DNA of 64,000 nucleotides from an uncultured Fodinibius sp. GTDB taxonomy: Bacteria; Bacteroidota; Rhodothermia; Balneolales; Balneolaceae. Within the stretch, counting starts at the first letter, position 1, and each line of letters starts with the position of its first letter. The notes under the pieces are model-generated. The model saw only the letters and a list, made by a program, of their open reading frames with translations. It was not told where the DNA came from and ran no database searches. The position numbers were made by a program, and so were the translations under genes. The stretch lies in NCBI GenBank assembly GCA_913057775.1, contig CAJXOG010000001.1, forward strand, positions 1 through 64,000. The letters are read 5' to 3'. Below, one piece after another: positions 54,086 through 63,472 of this stretch.

Positions 54086-54942
54086 TGGCGTACATATTCC
54101 TAGTTTTAAGTTCGGTATGCTCACTCACTATTGCGCACCTGCTAAAAGTTACTGAAACAAAAAATCTGCGTACCCTTAATACGCTTACGGTTAATTATAT
54201 AGTAGCCGCAGCTTTTTCCTTCTTAGTAGGATACGAGGGTAGTCTGGGATCTTCTTTTGTCAGCCATTCAGCTATTCTTTTAGTGTTTTGTACTGTCGTT
54301 GGTGCCTTTTTCATTGGCAATTTTGTAGCATACAGTAAATCGGTTCACACAAATGGAGTGGGTATTACCATTGCTGCCATGCGATTATCCTTACTGATTC
54401 CAGTAGTAATTTCAATCTATTGGTATGCAGAGTACCTTAGCGGAATTAAGATTGCTGGAATTCTCGGTGTATTTGGAGCCATGCTGTTGCTTATTCCCAA
54501 AAAGAATGATATCAAAATTGGTTCGGTAAGTGCATCCTGGTTGTTGATTTTTATCTTCGTGTTATCCGGTTTTGCGGATGCCTCTCTCAAAATATACGAA
54601 GAAGAATTTAGCACTAACCTCAATGAGCTTACCTTCATGGGATTGGTCTTCTTGGGGGCTTTTATCATTGGATTGATTATAGCGCTCTTTCGAAAGGGAC
54701 CACTTATCACCAAAAAAGAAGCATTATTGGGGGCCGCGATCGGAATTCCTAACTTGTATTCTTCAATCTTTTTAATTTATGCTTTAGGCGGCATTAGTGG
54801 TTCCATAGCCTATCCCATTGTCAATATTTTAAATGTGTTGGGAGGTACGTTTCTCGGATTAATCATTTGGAACGACCGAGTTTCAACAAAACAGTGGGCC
54901 GGCATAGCAACGGCCGTTATTGCCATTATACTTTTGATATAA
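54085..54942 (+). CDS. EamA-family (DMT) transporter
   Basis: 285 residues with ten hydrophobic helices in two EamA repeats (about 1-135 and 145-285). The start overlaps the previous stop by one base (TAATG). Segments such as AYSKSVHTNGVGITIAAMRL, GILGVFGAMLLLIPKKNDI, and IAYPIVNILNVLGGTFLGLI fit the drug/metabolite transporter superfamily. The substrate cannot be predicted. Inner membrane. Confidence 0.87.
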   Translation: MAYIFLVLSSVCSLTIAHLLKVTETKNLRTLNTLTVNYIVAAAFSFLVGYEGSLGSSFVSHSAILLVFCTVVGAFFIGNFVAYSKSVHTNGVGITIAAMRLSLLIPVVISIYWYAEYLSGIKIAGILGVFGAMLLLIPKKNDIKIGSVSASWLLIFIFVLSGFADASLKIYEEEFSTNLNELTFMGLVFLGAFIIGLIIALFRKGPLITKKEALLGAAIGIPNLYSSIFLIYALGGISGSIAYPIVNILNVLGGTFLGLIIWNDRVSTKQWAGIATAVIAIILLI

Positions 54943-54952
54943 TACTCAAACC

Positions 54953-55939
54953 ATGGATGTAGACATTATTCAACAGATACGCGAACGAGCTTCTAAACAA
55001 ACTAAAACCATCGTTTTTCCCGAATCGGGTGATCCAAGAGTGTTGCAGGCGGCTTCGTATTTGGTTGAAGAAAATATTTGTGATATCAAGTTATTGGGCA
55101 ACAGAGAAGAACTTATTTCCTCGGAAAAGAAAGCGGTACGAGAATCTGTGAAAAGATTATCAGACTACTTTATTGAAGAAGGGTTAGAAAGAGATCTCCT
55201 GATAAATCACTTGTACAACCGAAGAAAACAGAAGGGAATTTCAAGAGAGGAGGCGGAAGCCAAGTTGAAAGATCCTCTCTATTTAGGAGCTCTCTTGGTG
55301 GCAACAGGTGCTGCCAACGGTTGTGTGGCAGGATCTATCGCTACAACAGGCGATGTGATTAGAGCTGCTATCCACAGTATTGGACTACGAGAGGGAAATG
55401 ATACGGTATCCAGTACTTTTCTGATGGCACTTAAAAATCAACCACCGTTGACATATGCCGATTGCGGTGTGGTCCCATATCCCAATGCAGAACAACTTGC
55501 CGACATTGCTATTGAATCGGCTCGAACACATTTGCTGCTAACCCAAGAAAAACCTAAAGTAGCCATGCTTTCTTTTTCCACCAAGGGCAGTGCGCAGCAC
55601 GATCGGACAGAGTTGGTCGTTGAGGCTACTAATATTGCCAAACAAAAAAATCCAAATCTTGAAATAGATGGAGAACTGCAGTTTGATGCGGCCTTTGTAC
55701 CAGAAGTAGCGCAGCGCAAGGCTCCTGAATCTCCAATCAAAGGGCAGGCCAATGTACTAATTTTTCCCAACCTGGATGCCGGAAATATTGCCTATAAAAT
55801 CACAGAGCGTCTGGCTGGCGCTTCGGCTACCGGACCAATCCTGCAGGGGCTTGCTAAGCCCATGTTGGATCTTTCGCGTGGATGCAGCTGGCAAGATATT
55901 GTAAATGCGGCCTGTGTAGCTATACTGATGGGAGAGTAA
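54953..55939 (+). CDS. pta: Phosphate acetyltransferase
   Basis: 328 residues, the short single-domain form. IVFPESGDPRVLQAASYLVE, NGCVAGSIATTGDVIRAAI, PYPNAEQLADIAIESAR and GPILQGLAKPMLDLSRGCSW are typical of phosphate acetyl/butyryltransferases; the chain length and the last motif favour acetyl. It interconverts acetyl-CoA and acetyl-phosphate. No acetate kinase gene is adjacent. Eleven bases follow the transporter gene. Confidence 0.9.
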   Translation: MDVDIIQQIRERASKQTKTIVFPESGDPRVLQAASYLVEENICDIKLLGNREELISSEKKAVRESVKRLSDYFIEEGLERDLLINHLYNRRKQKGISREEAEAKLKDPLYLGALLVATGAANGCVAGSIATTGDVIRAAIHSIGLREGNDTVSSTFLMALKNQPPLTYADCGVVPYPNAEQLADIAIESARTHLLLTQEKPKVAMLSFSTKGSAQHDRTELVVEATNIAKQKNPNLEIDGELQFDAAFVPEVAQRKAPESPIKGQANVLIFPNLDAGNIAYKITERLAGASATGPILQGLAKPMLDLSRGCSWQDIVNAACVAILMGE

Positions 55940-56085
55940 AGTATATTTATCGTTTTAAAATGAAGTAACCGATAAATTGGACTTATTAGATATATAGCAA
56001 CTTTCAATTGGCAATAAAGCAAATACTATAGGATTTTTATTTGCTAAGCATTGAGCCTTGGCAGTAAATAAAAGTCGCTGAATTA

Positions 56086-56118
56086 AGTTTAAGTTACATC
56101 CAATTATCCTTATATTTG
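56086..56118 (+). promoter_or_regulatory. Candidate promoter for the suf operon
   Basis: TATATTTG at 56111-56118 matches the TAnnTTTG -7 box of Bacteroidota-type promoters, with GTTTAAG about 20 bases upstream as a weak -33. It lies in the 320-bp gap (55940-56259) before sufB, which holds no gene I can support, and would give a leader of about 135 bases. Confidence 0.35.
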
Positions 56119-56259
56119 AGGCTCTGATCGGGAAGCTATATAATTGGTTCGATTGAGACTACTTAGAATTAGTCCAGATTTACTTTCCGAACGTAACATT
56201 GTTTTCTACTGTTTATTAATCGAACTGCTGAAATCGTAAAATTACCGCAATAATTTCTT

Positions 56260-57708
56260 ATGAGTGAAACTGAAGCGCTTGAATCCATGGTTGGTGGTGA
56301 GTATAAGTATGGATTTACCACCGATGTAGAATATGAAGATTTTCCTAATGGCATAAATGAGGATATTATCAGGGAAATTTCTCGTCGCAAAGATGAGCCC
56401 GAATGGGTCCTGGAATTCCGTCTGGAAGCTTTTGAAAAGTGGAAGCAGATGGAAGAACCTGACTGGCCCAATGTTGAATATGAAAAACCGGATTTTGATA
56501 ACATCCAGTACTATTCTTCTACCAAGAAGAAAGACGGCAAAAAGCCGGAAAGTCTGGATGACGTCGATCCCCAGATTCTGGAAACTTATGAAAAACTGGG
56601 TATTCCCCTTCAAGAGCAGAAACAGCTTCAGGGTATTGCTGTCGATGCAGTTTTTGACAGCGAGTCCATTTTTACCACATTTAAAGAGAAGCTTGCTGAA
56701 GCAGGCGTTATTTTCTGTTCTATTTCAGAAGCTATTCAGGATCATCCTGAAATTGTGAAGGAGTATATGGGGTCGGTTGTCCCCAAAGGCGATAACTTTT
56801 ATGCCGCATTGAACTCGGCGGTATTTTCTGACGGATCGTTTGTATATGTTCCGGAAGATACCGTTTGCCCGATGGAACTTTCTACATATTTCCGAATAAA
56901 CAATATGCAATCGGGACAATTTGAGCGGACGCTCATTATCTGTGAGGACAATAGCCACGTGAGTTACCTCGAAGGCTGTACGGCACCACAATATCAACAG
57001 AATCAGTTGCACGCCGCTGTTGTTGAGCTGGTAGCCCTCGAAGATGCTGAAATTAAGTACTCTACCATTCAGAACTGGTATTCCGGTGATGAAAAAGGGC
57101 AGGGCGGTATTTTCAACTTTGTTACCAAGCGTGGGCACTGCCGTGGAGATAATTCAAAAATCTCCTGGACACAGGTTGAAACCGGTTCAGCCATTACCTG
57201 GAAGTATCCAAGCGTAATACTGGCAGGAGACAATTCTGTTGGTGAGTTTTATTCCGTAGCGGTAACAAATCAGCGTCAGCAGGCCGATACCGGTACAAAA
57301 ATGATCCATGTTGGTAAAAACACGAAGAGTACTATCATTTCGAAAGGCATTTCTGCAGGTGAATCCAATAACAGCTATCGTGGATTGGTTAAAATTAGTC
57401 CCCGTGCTGATGGAGCGCAGAATTATTCAGTTTGTGATTCCATGCTGATTGGTCAAACCTGTGGAGCTCATACCTTCCCGTATATTGAATCGGCAAATCC
57501 TACTGCAAAAGTAGAGCACGAGGCTTCTACAAGCCGTGTTGGTGAGGAGCAAATATTTTATCTACAACAGCGCGGAATGGACGAGGATGATGCTATTTCA
57601 CTCATTGTTAATGGTTTTGCCAAAGAAGTATTGCAAGAGCTGCCAATGGAGTTTGCCGTTGAAGCTGACAAATTACTTGGCATTAAGCTCGAAGGCAGCG
57701 TAGGTTAA
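56260..57708 (+). CDS. sufB: Fe-S cluster assembly protein SufB
   Basis: 482 residues, full length. The segments [60 protein letters not shown] and [20 protein letters not shown] are those of SufB, which with SufC and SufD forms the scaffold that builds 4Fe-4S clusters. First gene of a contiguous suf operon; a 320-bp promoter-bearing gap lies upstream. Confidence 0.97.
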   Translation: MSETEALESMVGGEYKYGFTTDVEYEDFPNGINEDIIREISRRKDEPEWVLEFRLEAFEKWKQMEEPDWPNVEYEKPDFDNIQYYSSTKKKDGKKPESLDDVDPQILETYEKLGIPLQEQKQLQGIAVDAVFDSESIFTTFKEKLAEAGVIFCSISEAIQDHPEIVKEYMGSVVPKGDNFYAALNSAVFSDGSFVYVPEDTVCPMELSTYFRINNMQSGQFERTLIICEDNSHVSYLEGCTAPQYQQNQLHAAVVELVALEDAEIKYSTIQNWYSGDEKGQGGIFNFVTKRGHCRGDNSKISWTQVETGSAITWKYPSVILAGDNSVGEFYSVAVTNQRQQADTGTKMIHVGKNTKSTIISKGISAGESNNSYRGLVKISPRADGAQNYSVCDSMLIGQTCGAHTFPYIESANPTAKVEHEASTSRVGEEQIFYLQQRGMDEDDAISLIVNGFAKEVLQELPMEFAVEADKLLGIKLEGSVG

Positions 57709-57756
57709 CAGATCAGAAAAATTTTTTAATCAAAAATATTAGAGGAATAAGTTAAA

Positions 57757-58521
57757 GTGTTAGAAATTAAAGATTTACATGTTTGCGTAGAAGAGGATCC
57801 ATCAGAAAAGATCCTTAAAGGAGTAAACTTGACAATTAATGAAGGTGAGATCCATGCAATTATGGGTCCCAACGGAAGTGGAAAGAGTACGCTTTCGAAA
57901 GTTGTTGCAGGGCACGAAGCCTATGAGGTTACTCAGGGCAATATCTTGTACAATGGCGAAAGTATTCTCGAGCTTGAAGCGGATGAACGTGCTCACTTGG
58001 GAATTTTTCTTGCTTTCCAATATCCCGTTGAAGTTCCCGGAGTAACGAATAAGAACCTGCTTCGTCAGGCGTACAATACGATCGCCGAGGAACAGGGACG
58101 CGAAGAACTCGATCCACTGCAATTTGAGGATCATGCTCGGGAGCAGCTAAAGCTGATTGATATGAAAGAAGAATTTCTCGAGCGTAGTGTTAACGCCGGA
58201 TTCAGTGGTGGTGAAAAGAAGCGAAATGAGATTTTCCAGATGGCGGTATTGCAACCTAAGTTGGCCTTCTTGGATGAGACTGATTCCGGATTGGATATCG
58301 ATGCGCTGAAGATTGTCGCAAATGGCATCAATGAGTTATCCGGAGAAGATAATGCTGTCGTATTAGTAACACACTACCAACGTATCCTGGATTATGTGCA
58401 GCCCGATCATGTTCACGTAATGATTGACGGCAAGATTGCCAAATCAGGTGATAAAGATCTTGCTATTAAGCTCGAAGAAGAAGGATACGACTGGTTGAGT
58501 GAAGGCGCATCAGTACTGTAA
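57757..58521 (+). CDS. sufC: SufC ATPase of the Fe-S scaffold complex
   Basis: 254 residues from a GTG preceded by AGAGGAA. ABC ATPase motifs: Walker [13 protein letters not shown], signature [18 protein letters not shown] and Walker [19 protein letters not shown], with the SufC-type Asp in the Walker B region. It powers conformational change in the SufBCD complex. Lies 48 bases after sufB and 21 before sufD. Confidence 0.97.
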   Translation: MLEIKDLHVCVEEDPSEKILKGVNLTINEGEIHAIMGPNGSGKSTLSKVVAGHEAYEVTQGNILYNGESILELEADERAHLGIFLAFQYPVEVPGVTNKNLLRQAYNTIAEEQGREELDPLQFEDHAREQLKLIDMKEEFLERSVNAGFSGGEKKRNEIFQMAVLQPKLAFLDETDSGLDIDALKIVANGINELSGEDNAVVLVTHYQRILDYVQPDHVHVMIDGKIAKSGDKDLAIKLEEEGYDWLSEGASVL

Positions 58522-58542
58522 ACGGAGAATTGTTATAATCAA

Positions 58543-59886
58543 ATGGGTAAAGTGAAAAAACAAAAAGAACGCACGTTTTTACAAGACTTACTTAATTTTC
58601 AAGGTTCACTGAACGGTAAATCTAAATTTTTGGACGAGGTTCGCCTAAAAGGGGCAGAGGAGGTTCGCAATATTCCTTTCCCGACTAAAAAGCTCGAGGA
58701 CTGGAAGTTCATCAGTCTGCGAGATCTTTATAAGGATTCCTATGAGCTGGCTTCTGATCTGGATGTTGAGGTTCCGGATCTCAGTGAACATTATCTTCCG
58801 GAAAGTAAAGGAGCTCGATTGACATTTGTCAACGGTTCTTTTTCTGCGGAACATTCTTCCACTGAGGATATTCCTGAAGAAGTACTAATCGGCAATATCG
58901 CAAAGCTGGCCGAAGAGGATAACGATCTTCTCAAAGAACACCTTAATAAATATGTTGAGAATAATTTTGAAGAAGATGTATTTTCGTCTTTCAACAAAGC
59001 TTTCTTAAAAGATGGTGTGTTTGTCTATGTTCCGGAAGGTCTTACCGTTGACGTACCGCTGCATATGCTTTTTGTGCAAACGGTTGCCGATGAGAAATAC
59101 TTTACAACGTCACGCAGCGTAATTGTTGCTGACAAAGAATCTGAAGTAACAATTGTTGAAGATCACATCGGATTAGGAGATAACAAGTATTTTAATCTCC
59201 CGGTTGTAGAGATTAACGCCGAGGAAGAGTCGTATGTCAAACATACCAAGATTCAGCGTGACAGTCGCGAATCAATTCATATTGCACGTACGGCTGCCTT
59301 TGTACATCACCACGCAAATTACGAGTCTTATACGATTACCCGCGGTGCTAAGCTCTCACGCAACGAACCACGGATTTCTCAGCGTGCTGAAGAGGTCGAG
59401 TTTACCGTAGACGGGCTCGTACTCATAGACGGAGACCAGGTTTCTGATACGCACTCTGTGATGGATCACCGGTTTTCGCACTGCGAAAGTCACCAGTTGC
59501 ACAAATGCGTAATCACCGGCAAAGCACACTCGGTATTCAATGGAAAGATATTTGTCCGAAAAGATGCACAGAAAATCGATTCCTTCCAGGAAAACCGAAA
59601 TCTGTTGCTCTCTCGCAAAGGATTGGTGAATACCAAGCCACAGCTTGAGATTTTTGCGGATGATGTAGTTTGTACGCACGGTGCTACCGTAGGCCAGTTG
59701 GAAGAGGATGAACTTTTCTACCTGATGAGTCGCGGTCTTAATGAACAGCAAGCTCGTGAAATGCTTATTTATGCTTTTGCACTTGAAACGATCGAAAATA
59801 TTTCTGTCGACTCGGTTCAGGATCTACTTGTTGATGAAGTACATCGATTCACAGAGAATCAGCTTGACTCGAAGCTAACAGTTTAA
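58543..59886 (+). CDS. sufD: Fe-S cluster assembly protein SufD
   Basis: 447 residues. The right-handed beta-helix region is related to SufB, with LPVVEINAEEESYVKHTK type strands, AKLSRNEPRISQRAEEVEFT, DHRFSHCESHQLHKCVITGK and THGATVGQLEEDELFYLMSR, which includes the conserved His used at the SufB-SufD interface. It follows sufC in the usual order. Confidence 0.96.
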   Translation: MGKVKKQKERTFLQDLLNFQGSLNGKSKFLDEVRLKGAEEVRNIPFPTKKLEDWKFISLRDLYKDSYELASDLDVEVPDLSEHYLPESKGARLTFVNGSFSAEHSSTEDIPEEVLIGNIAKLAEEDNDLLKEHLNKYVENNFEEDVFSSFNKAFLKDGVFVYVPEGLTVDVPLHMLFVQTVADEKYFTTSRSVIVADKESEVTIVEDHIGLGDNKYFNLPVVEINAEEESYVKHTKIQRDSRESIHIARTAAFVHHHANYESYTITRGAKLSRNEPRISQRAEEVEFTVDGLVLIDGDQVSDTHSVMDHRFSHCESHQLHKCVITGKAHSVFNGKIFVRKDAQKIDSFQENRNLLLSRKGLVNTKPQLEIFADDVVCTHGATVGQLEEDELFYLMSRGLNEQQAREMLIYAFALETIENISVDSVQDLLVDEVHRFTENQLDSKLTV

Positions 59887-59895
59887 AGGTTATTT

Positions 59896-61143
59896 ATGGC
59901 TGAAGCTGCAACAAAACCAAAGGCGGATGTGGATTTTAATCACATTCGAAAACAATTTCCTGTTCTAACCCAACAGGTAAATGGACAGACTTTGGTTTAT
60001 TTGGATAATGCAGCTTCGAGTCAAATGCCTGCTCGTGTTGCAGATCGCATCCATGCGTACCATCGCAATGAGCATGCAAATGTTCACCGCGGTATCCATA
60101 CACTTAGCCAAAAGGCTACTGATGCTTACGAGTTGACACGAGAAAAAGTGCAGAAATTCATCAATGCCAAGCATAAAGATGAAATTATCTACACGACCGG
60201 AACAACGGATTCGATTAACCTCGTTGCCAACAGTTTTAGCGACAGGTTTATTGATGAAGGAGATGAGATTCTGCTCTCCGAGATTGAACATCACGCTAAT
60301 ATTGTTCCCTGGCAAATGATTGCTGAACGCAAGGGTGCGAATATCCGCGTGATTCCCGTTGATGATAACGGCGATATTATTTGGAATAGATTTGTGGAGC
60401 TGCTAAATGATAACACCGCAATTCTTGCTGTAGGTCATGTTTCTAATGCTTTGGGAACCGTTCATCCCATTAAAAAGATGATTACAGAAGCCCATAAGAG
60501 AAGTATCCCTGTTTTGGTGGATGGAGCTCAAGCTGTACCACATGCTCCCGTCGATGTTCAGGATTTGAATGCCGATTTTTATGCTTTTTCGGCCCATAAG
60601 ATGTGTGGTCCCACGGGATTTGGTATTCTCTACGGCAAGAAAAAATATCTCGATGAGATGCCGCCCTATCGGGGTGGAGGAGACATGATAGACAAAGTCT
60701 CCTTTGAAGAAACAACGTACAATATTACTCCTCATAAATTTGAAGCCGGAACACCACCTATTGCAGCAGGTATTGGACTTGGCGAAACCATTTCATTTCT
60801 GAATGAGATCGGAATGGAAAATATTGCTCTATACGAGCAAAAGTTACTGGATTATGGTACCGAGCAGCTGCAAAGTATTGATGGAATTCGCATTATTGGT
60901 ACAGCCAAAGAAAAGGCTTCGGTATTGTCTTTTGTACATGATGATATTCATGCCACGGATATTGGCACTATTTTGGATCAACAGGGGATAGCGATACGTA
61001 CCGGACATCATTGTGCACAACCCACGATGCGACGTTTTAACGTTTCTGCTACGGCTCGAGCATCATTATCATTTTACAATAATGAAGAAGATATCGACCG
61101 ATTTACAGAGGGAATTAGGAAAGCAATCTCAATATTCGAATAG
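59896..61143 (+). CDS. sufS: Cysteine desulfurase SufS
   Basis: 415 residues, class II. LVYLDNAASSQMPARVADRI at the start, the PLP lysine in YAFSAHKMCGPTGFGILYG, and the active-site Cys in IAIRTGHHCAQPTMRRFN identify SufS. It takes sulfur from cysteine as persulfide for cluster assembly. No sufE or sufU is adjacent in the window, so the sulfur acceptor may be elsewhere or SufB may accept directly. Confidence 0.97.
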   Translation: MAEAATKPKADVDFNHIRKQFPVLTQQVNGQTLVYLDNAASSQMPARVADRIHAYHRNEHANVHRGIHTLSQKATDAYELTREKVQKFINAKHKDEIIYTTGTTDSINLVANSFSDRFIDEGDEILLSEIEHHANIVPWQMIAERKGANIRVIPVDDNGDIIWNRFVELLNDNTAILAVGHVSNALGTVHPIKKMITEAHKRSIPVLVDGAQAVPHAPVDVQDLNADFYAFSAHKMCGPTGFGILYGKKKYLDEMPPYRGGGDMIDKVSFEETTYNITPHKFEAGTPPIAAGIGLGETISFLNEIGMENIALYEQKLLDYGTEQLQSIDGIRIIGTAKEKASVLSFVHDDIHATDIGTILDQQGIAIRTGHHCAQPTMRRFNVSATARASLSFYNNEEDIDRFTEGIRKAISIFE

Positions 61144-61230
61144 CTTCAACTTGGAGCTGTGAATTGAATCATTTTATATTTATATTCGTTCTAAATAGTG
61201 AAATAACAAAAGCTATTAGACCAAACCATT

Positions 61231-61782
61231 ATGCCTAAGATTAAAGAAATTGAACGTACACCTAATCCCGATGCAATGCGCTTTGTATTGGGAGAAGCAT
61301 TAACCAACGGAGTTACAAAATCCTTTGAAAATCCCTCTGATGCAGAGGATGACCAACTTGCATCAGCGCTTTTCTCTATCGATAACGTTATCAATGTCTA
61401 TTATGTAGATAAATACGTGACGGTAACACAGGATGGTGATGCAGTATGGTCTGAGCTCCTTCGACAATTGGCACCGCCCATTCGTGAGGCCACACCTCAG
61501 ACGGATGCCGTGGAAGACGAAGAAGTTCATGCCACAAAAGAAGTACAAGAAACCGATGATCCGCGTCTACAGGAAATCAATCAAATGTTAGACGAACAGG
61601 TTCGTCCATATCTGCTTGCTGACGGTGGTGGACTTAAGATCTTAGGCCTCGATGGGAATCGCCTCAAAGTTCACTATCAGGGTGCCTGTGGAACTTGTCC
61701 AACAGCTACAAGCGGTACACTTTACGCCATTGAAAGTATGGTGAAACGTATTGATCCTGAAATTCAGGTCGTCTCTGTATAA
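61231..61782 (+). CDS. nfu: NfuA-type Fe-S carrier with Nfu N-terminal domain
   Basis: 183 residues. The N-terminal Nfu domain (about 1-90) opens IKEIERTPNPDAMRFVLGEA; an acidic linker follows, and the NifU-type C-terminal domain (about 112-183) has QGACGTCPTATSGTLYAI with the CXXC that holds a cluster between two subunits. It delivers clusters to target proteins. The 87-bp gap before it is the largest inside the operon and may hold an internal promoter. Confidence 0.93.
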   Translation: MPKIKEIERTPNPDAMRFVLGEALTNGVTKSFENPSDAEDDQLASALFSIDNVINVYYVDKYVTVTQDGDAVWSELLRQLAPPIREATPQTDAVEDEEVHATKEVQETDDPRLQEINQMLDEQVRPYLLADGGGLKILGLDGNRLKVHYQGACGTCPTATSGTLYAIESMVKRIDPEIQVVSV

Positions 61783-61797
61783 TTAGAGAGTAGTTTT

Positions 61798-62136
61798 ATG
61801 TCCATTTCTATTACAGATCGTGCGGCACAACGTATAAAGCAGATTCGCGAAGAGCAGAAAATTGCTGATGATGCTTTGCTGCGTGTAGGCGTTGTAAGCG
61901 GTGGATGTTCTGGATTGACCTATGATCTGGAGTTTGATTCCGATCCCGAAAAGGGAGATGAAGAGGAACAACAATTTGAAGACAAGGGCATACAACTGGT
62001 CGTTGATATGCGTAGCTTTTTATACCTTTCCGGAACGGAGCTTGATTATACGGATGGCTTAAACGGTGAAGGATTTCACTTTCATAATCCGAATGCCAAT
62101 CGCACATGCTCGTGCGGAGAATCATTTTCAATTTAA
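61798..62136 (+). CDS. sufA: A-type Fe-S carrier (SufA/IscA/HesB family)
   Basis: 112 residues. The three conserved cysteines are in VSGGCSGLTYDLEF and NRTCSCGESFSI, the second pair near the C-terminus. These small proteins carry iron or clusters to apoproteins. It starts 15 bases after nfu and ends three bases before the DUF2480 gene, so it is inside the operon. Confidence 0.95.
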   Translation: MSISITDRAAQRIKQIREEQKIADDALLRVGVVSGGCSGLTYDLEFDSDPEKGDEEEQQFEDKGIQLVVDMRSFLYLSGTELDYTDGLNGEGFHFHNPNANRTCSCGESFSI

Positions 62137-62139
62137 GCT

Positions 62140-62664
62140 ATGGCTACTGATACCAAAGGCGAAATAGTCAACAAGGTAAAGCAGTCTGATAAGCTGGTAA
62201 CTATCGATCTCCAGAAGTATTTCGATGATACTCCCAGGGTCGAACTTGATCTAAAACAATTCCTTTTCAAGGGAATTATTCTGAAAGAAGAAGATTTCAG
62301 GGAGCAGCTTGAAAACTTCGATTGGAAGCAATTTGGAGGTCAGTACGTAGCAGTTTACTGCTCGACCGATGCTATCATATCCAAGTGGGCGTATATGCTT
62401 GTAGGACAATATCTTGCCGGGCATGCCAAAGAAGTTTTCAAAGGTCAAAAAGATGACATGCTTTTCGAACTGTATCGGCGTAAATTGGATGTTATCGATT
62501 GGAGCAGTTATGAAGACAAGTTTGTAATTCTAAAGGGATGCTCGAGCAAAGAAAAACCTGTTCCAGAAAGTGTTTATCTATATGCTACGCAACAACTCGT
62601 TCCATATGTTAAGAAGCTGATGTATGGTGAGGCATGTTCTAACGTGCCGGTCTATAGGGCATAG
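62140..62664 (+). CDS. DUF2480 family protein
   Basis: 174 residues. The pattern VTIDLQKYFDDTPRVELDLK, KGIILKEEDFREQLENFDWK, YVAVYCSTDAIISKWAYMLV and ILKGCSSKEKPVPESVYLYA is the DUF2480 family, seen regularly at the end of suf operons in Bacteroidota and relatives. It is presumably cytoplasmic, with Cys residues at conserved-looking positions. Function is unestablished; its constant place beside suf genes suggests an Fe-S role. Confidence 0.88.
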   Translation: MATDTKGEIVNKVKQSDKLVTIDLQKYFDDTPRVELDLKQFLFKGIILKEEDFREQLENFDWKQFGGQYVAVYCSTDAIISKWAYMLVGQYLAGHAKEVFKGQKDDMLFELYRRKLDVIDWSSYEDKFVILKGCSSKEKPVPESVYLYATQQLVPYVKKLMYGEACSNVPVYRA

Positions 62665-62741
62665 AGATTTGTCGAATCTTTGGATGCCCTCAATCCGATT
62701 CTTACCTTCACAGAAAGTAATAATAACGAACTTAAATTACT

Positions 62742-63470
62742 GTGTACGCATTAGTCACCGGCGCTTCTCGCGGTATCGGTAAAAGTATCACTAAATCTCT
62801 TTTGAAACAGGATTTTCGTGTTATAGGTACCGCTCGTTCATCCGAATTTCCCAAAGAATTTTCTCAAAACGAAAACTTTGAGGGCCTTTATGTTGATTTG
62901 GCCGATCCGGTAGCAGTAGAATCAAAACTAAAGTCAATATTTAATAGGGAAGAGGTTCCCAATGTGCTCGTCAACAATGCCGGAGTTTTTATGGAGTCCG
63001 GCTTTGATAATAATGACGAGACCTGGCTTGAAAAATGGGATCAAACCATGCAGGTAAACCTCCGTGCCCCCGCTTTAATATCTAAATGGGCATTAAATCG
63101 CTGGATAAAAGAGGAGGAAGGATATCTTATTAATATATCTTCCAGAGCAGCTTATCGGGGTGATACACAGGAATATTCGGCTTATGCGGCATCTAAAGGT
63201 GGGCTTGTAGCATTTACCAAAAGTGTAGCCCGGGACTTTGGTGAGCACGGCATTTCCGCATATTCCATTGCACCCGGATTTATCAAAACCGATATGGCCA
63301 TGGATTCTATTGATGTCTATGGTGAAGAGTATCTAACCGAGGGCATGGCCTTTAATGAGATAACATCCCCGGATGAAGTAGGAGAACTGGTTGCATTTCT
63401 GGCAAGTGGTAAAGTTCCACATATGACGGGATCGACCTTCCATATTAATGGTGGAAGTTATATGATTTAG
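62742..63470 (+). CDS. Short-chain dehydrogenase/reductase
   Basis: 242 residues from a GTG. The NAD(P) motif TGASRGIGKSI, the NNAG strand (VNNAGVFME), the catalytic Ser in INISSRAAY and the YSAYAASKGG Tyr-Lys pair are all present. A FabG-like or general SDR oxidoreductase; the substrate is unknown. It follows DUF2480 by 77 bases and ends two bases before the isomerase gene. Confidence 0.92.
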   Translation: MYALVTGASRGIGKSITKSLLKQDFRVIGTARSSEFPKEFSQNENFEGLYVDLADPVAVESKLKSIFNREEVPNVLVNNAGVFMESGFDNNDETWLEKWDQTMQVNLRAPALISKWALNRWIKEEEGYLINISSRAAYRGDTQEYSAYAASKGGLVAFTKSVARDFGEHGISAYSIAPGFIKTDMAMDSIDVYGEEYLTEGMAFNEITSPDEVGELVAFLASGKVPHMTGSTFHINGGSYMI

Positions 63471-63472
63471 CT